Source: Panicum virgatum (taxonomy: Eukaryota > Streptophyta > Magnoliopsida > Poales > Poaceae). From it: a stretch of 64,000 bases of DNA. The DNA lies in assembly GCF_016808335.1 (NCBI RefSeq), contig NC_053141.1:3733326-3797325 (forward strand). The letters are read 5' to 3'. The translations under genes and the position numbers were made by a program. Below are positions 34,326-45,243 of the stretch, piece after piece. Within the stretch, counting starts at the first letter, position 1, and each line of letters begins with the position of its first letter. The notes beneath the pieces are model-generated. The model was not told the DNA's origin. It was given only the letters and a program-made list of their open reading frames with translations, and did not search any database.

Positions 34326-37300
34326 TGAGGAATGAGCAGTACTCACTCCTGGCTGTGATGAGTGAATTGTCAACCGTGCGGTGTGATCGTGTGCTTGGTC
34401 TTTGGTTGCAGGTACACGAGTGTCGAGTGTCGACGGTGAGCTGCCGTGGAGGTGCTGTGGCTGATGGACCGTACGGTGGACGGTGGTGAAGGGCAGCTGG
34501 GACCGGAGCCCGGGCCGGGCGGCAGCTGTGACGTCCACTCCTGGATCGAGGGCGCAATCACCGGTGGATGACGGGTTTCTTGGTTTGCGCCACAAAACCA
34601 AGCTGGCGGACGGCGGTTGAAGACGCCAAGTCGTGGAGGCACAGGCGTCGGTCTCGGGACTGGCGGAGGTGATGGGCGTCGACGGCGTCTAGGGCCTCGC
34701 TGCGAGCGAGGAGGTGACGGGCGGCGTCTAGGGCCGTCAGAAGGTCGAGGCGGGAACGGCGTCCAGGGCCACGCTGTGGAGGCGGGAATCTTCCCGCGCG
34801 TGGAGTTTTGGCGGTTTTCACAAAACCGGCCACCTCACCGGGTTTCGCAGACCGCTCAAAACCGCGGATCAGATCTGCATCGACATGGCGGCATCGCAGA
34901 GAAGGCTTCGAGTCAAAGAAAGAAACTCCGCCGTCGGAAGAGATCTTGTACCCTTTCCGGTTTTGCCCCTACGGGCGTTTTAGTGTACGAGTCAGGGTGG
35001 AGGTCATTTCTGGGAAGGGACCGATCTGACCGGTCTGTGAGACCGGTCTGACCGGTCGCTCCCGAGGTCGTATAAATACATTTCACCTGCTGTAGCGAAA
35101 ATGACCTCTCATGCCATATTTCAATATAATATTTTGGCGATTGATGACACACACAACACTTAGACTAATGTGATTGTTAAGATGACTATTCTCAGGCTTT
35201 TAGGTTCAAGTGATGACAAAGAGAAGAGAGGCGTAGCAAGGCCCGAAGGGCCACCCCTACGGGGGTTCCGCCCCTCGCGGACGGGGGTCGAGGGGGAGCC
35301 GCCCCTCGCGGGTCTCAGGGCAGCGCCCTGAAACCTCTTCGGTCCAAAGGACAAGAATCGAAGAGACTGTGAAGAAATTCAATACACCGGTTGAACCGAT
35401 GTTAAGGAAAAGACACACGCCGGTGTAATTGTCTAGAAGCTGGAAACTGAAGATACACTCACCGGATTAACCGACGTTGAAGAAAATGCATACGTCGGTG
35501 CATTGCCAAACGAAGACCGATGAAAATACATACACCGGTTGAACCGACGATGCATCGGTCAATTGCATCGGTTCAGTTGTCCAGAGAGGTGGTTTTTGGA
35601 GGAACGTGAAGAAGTTACACTCACCGGTTAAACCGACGCTAATTTTACATACACCGGTTGATTGCATCGGTTAAACCGGCGATACACCGGTTATTTGCTA
35701 ACGGCTAGTTTTTCAAGTAGCAGTTTACATACACCGGTTGAACCGATGATGGCTTTTGGGGTACGTCAGATTAACCGGCGTTAAGCACATTTCTGGCAGC
35801 TTTTCTCCAACGGCTATATTTGCTTATGCTGCCTATATATACCCCCAAGGCCGGGTCATTTGGAAGTGCTGGAGTTCAAGGAAGTATACAAGAGCTAAAG
35901 ATCATCTCCAACCACCATAGAGCTTCATTGTACATCATATAGGCTTAAGCACACTTGTTAGAGGTGCTTAGTGCTTGTTTAGGCTTAGTTCTTGAGAGAA
36001 CTAGCTTGAGAGAAAGCCTTGCTGCGGCAAGCACCTTGTGTACTCGTCGTGTGACCCTCCGACTTGGTGTGGAGTGGCAACGACACTTTGTGCGGGGAAG
36101 GAGGCCCCTACTTGGTGTTAAAGCTCCAAGATAGTGAAGACGGTGCCGTGGTGACGCTTCGAGAAAGACGGTGGCGGTGACCTCATCTTTGTGATTTGGC
36201 TTCACTTAGCCTTTGCTTGTCGGGAGCCTTGGAGGCGTGGCAAGACGGTGATCAAGCGAAGAGACTCAGCATCACACTTGTTCGTGTTGGACAAGTGGCC
36301 GTGGACGTAGGGAGGGACTTTGGTGTCCTAACCGAACCACGTTAAATCGTGTGTCTTGGTGTCTTCACGGGAGTTTGCATATCCTCTCCCTTACCGCTTT
36401 ACTTACCGCATTACATTTCCGCATTTACTCTTTCTTGCTTACCTTTACTTTCCTAGTTAGTTTGATTAGGATTGGCTATAGGTTGCAAGTCTTTTGGGGT
36501 AAGTAGAGGGTAGCATAGATAAACCTTAGTCATAACTAGCATGTGTAGGACGTGTTAGGTTTATCTTATGCAATTAGATTGAGCCCTAGGTTAAAAAGCG
36601 ATTAGCGACCCTATTCACCCCCTCCCCCTCTAGGGTCGGACACCCCGGTGATCCTTACACCTGCCCCCTTGGACAGGTGAGCCTCCAAGCCACGAGTCCT
36701 TTTCTGTTTTTTCTTGCTCCTCTCTCTGTTCTAGGGTTAGGCCGAGGTCTCCATGAAAAATGTGGTGTAGATTATAGCTAGGTCCACAAATTTGAGAGGG
36801 TGGATGAATGGGTGGAGGTCTAGATCTTGTATAGGTGAATTCCTCTGTAAATCACGATTAATTTGAATGAAATCGAGGACCCTTTTGAGCAGCTCTCTTG
36901 TGTTCCCGTTCATCTTTTGTTTATGGATCGATTTCCTCTCTTTTGGTGGTTTTTGAGATTAAAGCTTTCTCTTGGTGGGTTTAGGGACTCCGTGATTTGC
37001 TTCTCGACCATCTAGCCTAGAGCTAAACCCCCGAGAATCACGAGTCCCTCGGATTGAGGTTTTTGGAGTTTTTGGAAAACCCTCTTTTACCTCTTCCCCC
37101 CACGAAATTCTTGTGATCCTTTGCGTTTTGGGTTGATTCCTTTTGTGGAGAGGTTCGTCTCTGTCCCAGGAACCTCCCTATTTTGAGACCATTTGGTGAT
37201 GATTTGAACGAGTAATCTTGAAATCACCTCGAGTTCGCGGGCTGGAATTCTATTCTGAGCAGAAGCGGTCTGACCGGTCGGAGCAACCGGTCTGGAATTT

Positions 37301-37574
37301 CAAATCCAGCCCGACCGGTCTGACCGCCCAGAGCAAGCGGTCTGACCGGTCCCTGACTGCTAGATCTGCAGTTTTTCTCGATCGCTTCCGTGCTTTCTCA
37401 CGCTCGTTTCTAGGGGCGATTTGTGTTGGTTTAGCTCTTTTATAGCTACTCCACACCCCATCTAGGATTTGAGGGTTTGTGGTAGTTTTCGGGATATAGG
37501 CCGACGGATCGATTTCGAAAGAAATTTTGATCGGATCCCATTCACCCCCTCTGGTCGCCAGTTTCGGTCCCTCA
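34326..37574 (+). repeat. 3' LTR of the Sirevirus, split by a solo LTR
   Basis: 34326-35090 and 36665-37574 together make about 1675 bp matching the 5' LTR. The 36660-36664 CCTGC is the TSD copy. Compared with the 5' LTR, a palindromic stretch near 37280 is about 30 bp shorter. The LTR ends CGGTCCCTCA at 37574. Confidence 0.92.
35091..36659 (+). repeat. Solo LTR nested in the Sirevirus 3' LTR, TSD CCTGC
   Basis: 1569 bp, TGTAGCGAAAATGACC...GATCCTTACA, flanked by CCTGC at 35086-35090 and 36660-36664. It contains many CACCGGTTGAACCGATG-type motifs (35380-35760), a TATATATA box at 35834-35841, and a GC-rich hairpin-dense insert at 35228-35333 absent from the related LTR at 12865. It lies about 15 bp after the TATA box of the host LTR. 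Confidence 0.92.
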
Positions 37575-37579
37575 TGTAT

Positions 37580-38220
37580 GCATATTGGTTGTTGAATTCG
37601 GATGTGAAACTAAAAAAAAAACAAATCAAAATATGAAACAACTATTTTCTAAGTGAGAAGAGAGAGAGAGAGAATGAATGAAGAAAGACGACGAAGATTA
37701 GCTCACGCTTTGATTTGCTCGGCATGGCTACCGGTCTCGATTGCATTTTTAGCTTTAAGCGAGTTAATTAGCAAGAAGCCATGGAGGGTGTCAAGCGTCA
37801 TCGTTTCATAAACACTTGAGTGGGGTTAGCTCTTTACCCAATGCCGCCGGTGACTCGACCTCGAACTCGGTGCCCTGCTCCATTTGCCACCACTGGATCG
37901 GCGCCGGGGGCGTGCCTCATCAAAATCCTCATGGCGCTTATGCCGCCATTGCTGCTTGTGTTGTTCGGTGACGGTGCTTTGACAATCTTGACGGTGGCCT
38001 AGTATCCTTGGTAGCCAGTTGTCCACTAAGGAAATGATCCTTGGTGTTGGTATTTTCTTGGTTCTTACTTGATGAAATTTGCTTGGAGGTTGGACATCAA
38101 GGAACATTTCCTTTGCGGTTCCTTATATTTTTGGGTTGTCAAGGCAATTTCGGATTTTGGTAGTGTATGTGGATTGTGTGCAATGGAACATGAACTAATT
38201 TCTCTACCAATCGTGCCCCT
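37580..38220. other. Unassigned DNA
   Basis: Contains a poly-A run and (GA)n at 37655-37674. Minus strand 37826-38107 is open for 93 codons but resembles nothing I recognise. No transposon ends found. Confidence 0.35.
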
Positions 38221-38436
38221 AATATTTACGGATTGGAAGGAATTATGAAGTGTTCAAACAAAGCCTAAAGAAGAAGAATTACAACCGAAAGATAGCATGC
38301 ATCTTGCTTCATACCATATCCAAAAGGAGTTGAACTTCACAATTCCTGGTGGGTGTTGCTTTATCAAGAACTTAAGTTCTAATTACAAATACTTCAACAT
38401 ATAGCACTTTTTTTTCAAGCTGCACCATGGGTAGGA
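38221..38436. repeat. 216-bp direct repeat, copy 1
   Basis: Starts AATATTTACGGATTGGAAGG and ends near TGCACCATGGG. It matches 39530-39745 in the same orientation with scattered substitutions and small indels. Non-coding. Confidence 0.8.
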
Positions 38437-38470
38437 TTCATTCCCCCTATTATCAACAACTTTTAATTTT

Positions 38471-38612
38471 CAAAACCCTGCAATTTACATTGTCGTGCTA
38501 ATCAATATTAGTCCAACAGACTTAGAACCTCGTGAAGAGCTCAAAACCCTACAATTTACATTGTCGTGCTAATTAATATTAGTCCAACAGACTTAGAACC
38601 TCGTGAAGAGCT
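38471..38612. repeat. 71-bp tandem duplication
   Basis: Two adjacent 71-bp units (38471-38541 and 38542-38612) that start CAAAACCCT and end GAAGAGCT. They differ at two positions by eye, so the duplication is fairly recent. Confidence 0.85.
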
Positions 38613-38625
38613 CATTTAGATAGCT

Positions 38626-39399
38626 GGTCCCTTCCATAAAATCTGCACGATTCTTAAAGCAGCCATTTTAATTAATTTTATTTTTCCCACTTGGGTATTG
38701 TGTGGGCCCGGCCCTACCCGTACCCTAACGAGACCCGATCCATCACTGATCCACTTAGGAAGCAGCCGTTCCGTTCTAAGAACCCGCCACATTCATCTTC
38801 AACCTCTATCTCTACATGTGCTATGGAGGGAACGGGGCTGCCGTGGAACACCATCTTAAATTGCTGCAGCCCCCTCTCAGTTCACCCTGATGGAACTGCA
38901 CCTCTGCTGCAGCCTGCAGCTGTCAATGGATCGGGAGCCGTGGCGCAGTCCGTGATCGCCAGAGCACAGATGGAGGAGTGATCAGGAAGGGGCTGAATTG
39001 TCAGATGGGGAGGAAGCTGCCGCCGCTCCGTCCGCCTTGAATCAACGATCGGTAGAAAAATGGCATTGCTCAAACCGAGAGGGAGAGGGGCAGAGAAAAA
39101 TGGCGATGGAATGGAACCGCGAGGGAGAGAGGAAGCCGCCGGCGCACTTGACGAGACTCGATCAGGGAGAATGCTGCCACCGCCACCGTCCGTTGCTGAG
39201 GAGGATGGCGAGGAATAGATGAATCGAGTGAAAAACGGGAACTCCTGAGTTAGCACCGACCTGGGTAGCGTCACATGGTCTTGGGCCGGGCACGGTTCGG
39301 TTACGGGTAGGGTCGGGCCCGAACAAGATCCATGTGGGGAAAAATATAAAATTTATTTTCTGGTGCTTTAAGATCCATGTAAATTTCGTATAAGGGACC
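38626..39399. mobile_element. Non-autonomous TIR element, superfamily uncertain
   Basis: The left end GGTCCCTTCCATAAAATC and the right end (inverse, ...TATAAGGGACC) are inverted repeats of ~105-130 bp with mismatches. They include GGGCCCGGCCCTACCCG near 38704 and its inverse near 39310. The interior (38820-39230) is GC-rich with short ORFs and no domain. I found no TSD. Confidence 0.55.
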
Positions 39400-39529
39400 A
39401 CCGGAGAAAAACTCTTTATAGATAAAACCAGGTCCCAAATGTCAGCAAAAGCACCTATAAAAGTCCAAAATTGCTCCTATGGTCTCATCTTTTGTTCTTG
39501 TGGCTTGTGGTCTTTCACGTCTTTTAATC

Positions 39530-39745
39530 AATATTTACGGATTGGAAGGGATTATGAAGTGTTCAAACAAAGCATAAAGGAGAGAAGAATTACAACTGAA
39601 AGATAACGTATTGTTTCATACCATACCCAAAAGGAGTTGGACTTCACAATTCCTGTTGGGGGGTTGCTGTATTGAGGACTTACGTTTAAATCACAAATAC
39701 TTCAACATATAGCACTTCGTTTTCAAGCTGCACCATGGGGAGGTC
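39530..39745. repeat. 216-bp direct repeat, copy 2
   Basis: Second copy of 38221-38436, about 1.3 kb downstream. The pair brackets the TIR element and the 71-bp tandem duplication. Confidence 0.8.
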
Positions 39746-40491
39746 TCATCCAAGGACGGATCTAGCGGTGGGGCGGACGGGGCTCCAGCCACCCTATACT
39801 GTCTGAATCATCTTCTGGTCTCTCTTCCATGAGAGCTCAGTTGCTTGGATTTTCCTCAATCCGGTACATCTGACGAGGAGATCATCCCTATCTTCATGAA
39901 AGGACAAGTTTCGAAGTAAATGAAGACAAAAAAAAACTATGTTCACCTGCGGACTGCGGTGTGGAGATAGAGGAAAGAGGGATGAGGGACGCTGACATGT
40001 GGACCAATGTTATGATTCCTCAAGGTGGACCCGATCACAATATATACCAGACTTTTGGGTTTATTTTTCACCGATTTGGCATATATGAGACGTAAAAAAA
40101 AGGGTACTACTAGAACTCAAGTGAAATAGATGAAATTGGTGGACAAAATATGAACAGAGTTTTGCTACGTCTATGGCCTCACTATATGCTACGGGGATCA
40201 GATCGATCGTACGGTCACGTAACCTGATCCCAACGTGAACGGAATCAGTGCAGGTTCTAGCTTATCATCCACCAAGTTTAGGAAGTTGCTTTCATCCTCT
40301 CTGTCCTCATGTTACTTAATAAGTGGCCAAACAAGCTCTACCAAATTAAACAGCAAATGCCAGCGTACATATTGTTTGACTGTCCAATTAAAAAGCATTA
40401 GCACTGACATCACAACACGTATGGCAGAGAATTAACGGCAACGTCCTAACTCACTGAGATCACTCACTATTGGCCCACCAATGGATCAACG
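39746..40491. other. Unassigned DNA before the CACTA end
   Basis: No ORF with family resemblance and no RNA gene. Mostly AT-rich. Confidence 0.35.
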
Positions 40492-41320
40492 CACTACTAG
40501 AAAACGGGCCAAAGGTCCAGGCCAAAGCATCAGTACCGGCTACAACAACAGCTGGTACCTTTAACCTAGACGGAGCCCAGAGAGAGATATTGGTACCGGG
40601 TCATAGCATGACCCGATTCCAATGCTTCACCATAGGCATCGGGTCATGCCACCACCCAGTACCAAATGCCCTCGGCGGCATAGGCACCGGTTCGTGGTAC
40701 GAGCCGATACCAATTATGCAAGCATTGGCATCGGGTCATGCCACGACCCGGTGCCAGCAGTAGCACGGGCCAAAGGCACCGGTTGGTGCTTTGACCCGGT
40801 GCTAATTAACGAGAATTAGTACCGGGTCAGGCGCACCAACTGGTGCCTTTGGCCCGCACCTATAAATACACCCCTCTCCCCAAGCTGCCATGAACTCACT
40901 GTTCATGGCAGCCGAGTGAGTGGAGGGGAGGCGAATTTTTGCAATTTTTTGATAAATAGGTTAGCAATTTTCTCCATGATGACTTAGCAATTAATTTTCT
41001 GTATGTAGTTAGCACTTGATTTAGTTTATACATGTGATAAATATTTTTAGATGTAGTTGGCACCCGATTTAGTTTATAGTTGTTATATTAATTGTTATAC
41101 ATGTGATAATTATTTTTAGATGTAGTTAGCAGCCGATTTAATTTATAGTTGTTATATTAATTATTAGGTATATGATAATTTTTTATTTAGATGTAGTTAG
41201 CAATTTGATTAGTTTGCTATTATTTTATACATGTTTTATTTTTTTAGATGTAGTTAGCAAGTGATTTAATTTATTATTTTTACTATAATTGTTATACATG
41301 TTATATTATTTTTAGAACAT
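40492..41320 (+). mobile_element. CACTA element, left end
   Basis: Begins CACTACTAGAAAACGGGCC. About 380 bp of subterminal repeats follow, built on GGTACCGG / GGGTCATGCC in both orientations, then a TATAAATA box at 40861. A degenerate tandem array of ~65-bp units lies at 40985-41310, each with GATGTAGTTAGCA and GATTTAGTTTATA. I did not find the matching right terminus (TTTTCTAGTAGTG) in the next 2 kb, so the right limit is arbitrary. Confidence 0.7.
40985..41310. repeat. Degenerate tandem repeat of ~65 bp in the CACTA end
   Basis: Five or so units of TAGTTAGCA...GATTTAGTTTAT...TATACATGTGATAATTATTTTTAGATG with indels. Confidence 0.6.
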
Positions 41321-42448
41321 CCAAATCTTGTGTGTTCTCCAACTCAGAACAACCTGTGCATGTGTGGATAACGCCAAGAGGAATATTGTTTATCATGGGA
41401 TTACTATCTTATCTTTTTTTTTATCAAAGTCAAAATAATGTACGCTTCCTAAAAAGTAGCATTATTGTCACACCATATCTGATCTCTAAATGCAGGCCAA
41501 GCAAAATAGATCCTTGTGATACATTCCTTCACTACTAGTGCACTGCTAGTGCGTGTAGTGCAGGGAATGATGTCTTCCAGGAACTTGTGCGATAGCTATA
41601 TGCAACACCATTTCCCTGTTCAGGTGAAGTGCGCTTGGGGCCATGCCACACTGCGGTGGTTCGGCACAAGAAAAAGAAGTATCATAGCTTTTATCGAATG
41701 AAGATTTGGTTGGTGGAACTGACCTTCAATGTGGCTAAATTCAATAAAGCACACAAATTATTTGTTGTTGCTTAGCTAGTCATCCAAACTGAAGTTTGTA
41801 TGATTGGCATGCAGCAGGTGAACTTCTTGGGTAGTCAGCCAGAATGCTGAGGTGCTAACAACAATCTAGTTATGTATGCAAAGTGTGTGTGTGTTTTTTG
41901 AGGTCTTTTACAGTGCACTGTAGAGAAGATCTAACCGTTCATTAGTAAGGATAATTTAGTAATTAAAGTTATATTAATTCTTTTAATTCCTCAGTTTTAT
42001 GAATAGATTAAAAATCAGGGTTAAACATGCGAAAAAATAATACTTGGACTTAATTGCTATAGATGGAATTTTTTAGGGGTTATGTAAAAGTTTTACAAGA
42101 CACTAAACTAGAGTTTTATTTACGGGTTTCTTCAGGGTCTTCCTGCAAAACATCGTAAAGATCTCATTCTTCTTCACCGTTGGGCTGCCAGCAGCTCCAT
42201 GGCCAGCCACACTAGTGCTCCGGCGAGCGAGGAGCCAAAGACTTCGGTGAGAGAAAAAAAACAAAGAGAGAAGACCGTGGGGGTTGCATTTTTGGATCTT
42301 CGGGCACTCACCATGTGATATCGATATCGTAAGTGAGGGCACTTAGGGCGGCAGCGGAGCTCCTGGCTTGGCCGGTTATGGCGGCGGACCTCGGGAGGGC
42401 AGATTGGGAGGACGGATGCGATAGGTGCAACAGCTTAGTCCGGAATAC
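41321..42448. other. Unassigned DNA up to the Tat-lineage element
   Basis: Contains (GT)n at 41882-41894. ORFs at 41332-41538 and 42103-42342 lack recognisable features. The final 5 bp, AATAC, could be the TSD of the next element, but its other copy is outside the window. Confidence 0.35.
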
Positions 42449-42860
42449 TGTCAGACCCGGGACGACGGGACTGCGCATAAGGCATAGAATATCTAGAATA
42501 TGGGTCCCATACCTTATCCCTGTTGTAACTACTCGGATGCGAGTAGGACTAGTCGGTACAGAAGGAAACTACCCGAAACGTACTCGGGTAGGACTCCTAA
42601 GCTAGCATCGATCTAGGTTTCCATGTAACCCTACCTCCCCAGACTATATAAGGGTAGGCAAAGACCCCCTCCAAAGCATAACCATCTAGGGCAATACAAA
42701 CCAACACACAGGACGTAGGGTATTACGCTCTCGGCAGCCCGAACCTGTCTAAACCTATGTGTTCCGTTACTGCTTCGAGTTCCACATCTCGGCGACACCC
42801 TACTAACAACCTACCACCTTGGGGGTATCCCTCGGTAGGCGTGGCGGTACAACACCGACA
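42449..42860 (+). repeat. 5' LTR of the Tat-lineage element
   Basis: 412 bp from TGTCAGACCCGGG to AACACCGACA. The TATA box CTATATAAGG is at 42644-42653, followed by the PBS region. The length suits this lineage. Confidence 0.8.
42644..42653 (+). promoter_or_regulatory. TATA box of the Tat LTR
   Basis: CTATATAAGG, about 207 bp before the LTR end. Confidence 0.6.
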
Positions 42861-42862
42861 GC

Positions 42863-42880
42863 TGGCGTGCTAGGTAGGGG
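42863..42880 (+). other. Primer-binding site of the Tat-lineage element
   Basis: TGGCGTGCTAGGTAGGGG lies 2 bp after the LTR. It resembles the TGGCGCGCCAGGTAGGGG seen in this lineage, with two C-to-T-like changes. I do not assign the tRNA with certainty. Confidence 0.6.
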
Positions 42881-43679
42881 TCTTCTTCGAAGATCATCTG
42901 GCGAGCTCGATGGCGATCATTGACATCCCTGCACCCGTGCTTGAACAAGGCACGACCCTCGTCTTAGGCTCCTGGATCTGCATTGCCAACGGCACCGGTG
43001 GTTTTGACAGCCACTCGTTGACTCCAGGAAGCTGGAGGCCTCGGCATCATCAGAACTCGATGGCAAGCTTCTCGGTGTCATCAACAATCCGGGCAAGATG
43101 CTTCTCCCTGACCTAGTCAGGGAAGTCAAGAAAAGGACCAGGTCCTACCCGGTCTCTACTCTGTTTACTCCGGAACTCCTTGGATCGGATCGGATCTGAC
43201 CTGATCTGAGGATGAAGGTACTCGACTACCAGTCGGGTTACGTAACATGACCACTGTTTACTAGGAGGCCACGCGCTCCGATCTACTCCTCACATTGGAT
43301 GAAGATCTGAATTGCAAACTACGACTCGGGGAAGGGGTAGTCACCGCATGCCGGGAGGCACCCATCTTCGACAAGTACTCGGACTCCGACGAGGACGCCG
43401 AACCCTTCTTGAGTGGCCATCAGAACCCTTCTGTCGTGGAGCTTCGTAACATGATGTAGCATTGGGCAGACCAGGAGGACCAGGAATGCGATCGCTGCCC
43501 CAGCCGCAACAACAACAACGAGGGCAAGCGGCGCAACAACTGCTCCGACAACAGAAGCCAATGGGAAAACCGCTCCGACAACGATAAGCGCAAGCCAGAT
43601 GACATCGTCGCGGCTGTCGAGGGCAACCCGCGTGGCAAGAAGTCAGGCAACGCGCAGGAACAGTTTGAAAAGCTCCTGC

Positions 43680-44272
43680 CACTACTAGAAAACACGCCAA
43701 AGGTCCACCCCAAAAGAACCACTATGAAAATGAACCGTACCTATGTTAGCATAGGTACCGGTTCATCTTCGTACAGGTACTTTTGGGGTGGATGGAACCT
43801 ATGGATGAGCCTTAGGTACCAGTTGGTAACACCAACCGGTACCTAAGGCTCTCCATAGGTACCGGGTGGTAATTTTTACATTGGTACCGGGTGGTACTAC
43901 CAACCGGTGTCTATGGATGAGCCTTAGGTACCGGTTGGTAACACCAACCGGTACCTAAGGCTCTTAAGGTACCGGTTGGTGTTACCAACCGGTACCTTAG
44001 GCTCATTCATGTGTTACTTCAAAAGAAAAATATCTATCTTCTCCTCAGAAGTGATGTGTAGGTGAGATGTTAAGAAAAGTACACGCGAGCCAACAGATCC
44101 TGAGTTCGAATCCTGGCCAACCATTTTTGCCAAAAAATACTAGCCTAAGACACCGGTTATTTTACCCGGTACTAATAGCCGTGACTTTTGGTCTCAGTTT
44201 CTGGGTACCGGTTCAAAAACCGGTACCTAAGCCCCTTCCTAACCGGTGCCTTTGGGCCTTTTTCCAGTAGTG
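43680..44272 (+). mobile_element. 593-bp non-autonomous CACTA element, TSD TGC
   Basis: Starts CACTACTAGAAAACACGCC and ends GGCCTTTTTCCAGTAGTG, with TGC at 43677-43679 and 44273-44275. It is filled with GGTACCGGTTGGT motifs in both orientations and codes for nothing. It interrupts gag, and the gag frame on the two sides agrees when the element and one TGC are discounted. It shares termini with the orphan CACTA end at 40492. Confidence 0.92.
44050..44130 (+). other. tRNA-like B-box sequence in the 593-bp CACTA element
   Basis: TGTGTAGGTGAGATGTTAAG and, ~40 bp on, GAGTTCGAATCCTGG resemble Pol III A- and B-box sequences. It cannot be folded by eye into a complete tRNA. A similar box lies in the unrelated CACTA part at 19434-19500. 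Confidence 0.4.
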
Positions 44273-44569
44273 TGCACATGCAATGCCCATGGCATCCGAA
44301 TTCCAAGCACTTAGCGTGGGAGTGCATCAACCTCTGGAAGTCCCTCAACGCTCCTTACCTAGAGAAGGAGAAGGACAAGGAGAACGAGGATGATGACAAG
44401 TCGGACAGCCGGGGCTTTCAGTACGCGACTAATGTAGTTAACGTCATCTTCGGCGGCAACTCCACCAAGCGAGGAAACAATCTGACACTCTGCGAGATCT
44501 TGGCTGTCGAGTCAGCTACACCACAACCCCTTAAACATAGCGAGGTCCCGATATCCTTCTCATGAGAAG

Positions 44570-45243
44570 ATTAGTGGACCAGCTTCTCCGAGCCTGGAAA
44601 ATTTCCGTTGGTCTTGGATCCCATGGTAGCTAGCTCACAGCTCACCCAAGTACTCATCGATGGAGGCAGCGGCCTCAACCTCCTCTTTGCAAATACTCTC
44701 AAAAGGATGGGATTGGACGTCACCAACATGCTAACCCCAAGCAAATTTCCCTTCTATGGAAACATTCCCGGCAACTCATCTACACCAATTGGCTCGATGA
44801 TTCTGCCAGTCACTTTAGGGACTCCGGACAACTACCGTACGGAGTACATCAAGTTCGAGGTGGCAAACTTTGACTCATCATACCATGCCATCATAGGCAG
44901 GTCGGCCCTAGCCAAGTTCATGGTCGTACCCCACTACGTCTACCCGCTCCTCAAGATGCTAGGCAAGACAGGGGTGCTCACCCTCCGCGGTGACCTAAAG
45001 AAGTCATACGACTATGACTAGGAGGCGATCGAGTACACATCAACATCTCACATGCCAGTTATTTCAGCAGAAGTATTCGTGGCTGCCCAACAACTCTCTC
45101 AGTTGAAGATGACGATCCCAACTAAGAAGTCAAACCAATCTTTGCCAAAACCTCCCAAAGACATTGACGTGAAGACCATCCAGCTGGCAGAAGGCGACAC
45201 GTCCAAGACTGCTCTGATAGGCGCCGGCCTGGGTGACAAATAG
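44570..45243 (+). pseudogene. Tat-lineage protease region
   Basis: Retropepsin-like segment: KFPLVLDPMVASSQLTQVLI, then the active-site DGGSGLNLLF, then YRTEYIKFEVANF, SSYHAIIGRSALAKF (the ILGR-type flap end), and VLTLRGDLKKSYDYD. Stops at 45019-45021 and 45241-45243 are TAG where Gln is usual in this family, matching CAG to TAG. Asp-Gly-Gly in place of Asp-Ser/Thr-Gly is, to my knowledge, usual for this lineage and is not by itself damage. Confidence 0.75.

Larger units (their letters stand above)
26233..37574 (+). mobile_element. Sirevirus (Ty1/copia) with both LTRs, integrase deleted
   Basis: Two homologous LTRs (26233-27951; 34326-37574 including a nested solo LTR) enclose a tRNA-iMet PBS, gag with a zinc knuckle, a coiled-coil extension, a second zinc finger, protease, RT and RNase H, and a long 3' non-coding part with PPT. 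The flanks are TGTAC (26228-26232) and TGTAT (37575-37579), a TSD with one change. Gag-zinc finger-coiled coil plus ACCGGT-rich LTRs identify the Sirevirus lineage. Stops, frameshifts and the missing integrase make it non-autonomous. Confidence 0.9.
43273..44569 (+). pseudogene. gag: Tat-lineage gag remnant, split by a CACTA element
   Basis: Frame from DEDLNCKLRLGEGVV (43273) through DKYSDSDEDAEPFL and QFEKLL, interrupted at 43680 by the CACTA insertion. It resumes after 44275 with CPWHPNSKHLAWEC, a Cys-His cluster typical of Tat gag, then NAPYLEKEKDKENEDDD and NVVNVIFGGNSTKRGNNLTL and EVPISFS. A stop at about 43457 interrupts the first part and another at 44563-44565 the second. An earlier ATG at 42910 begins a 68-codon ORF that may be the gag N-terminus, out of frame. 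Confidence 0.7.

Noticed and set aside
38221..39745. Small LTR retrotransposon (TRIM) with 216-bp LTRs
   Set aside because: The repeats do not start TG or end CA, and there is no PBS after the left copy and no TSD.
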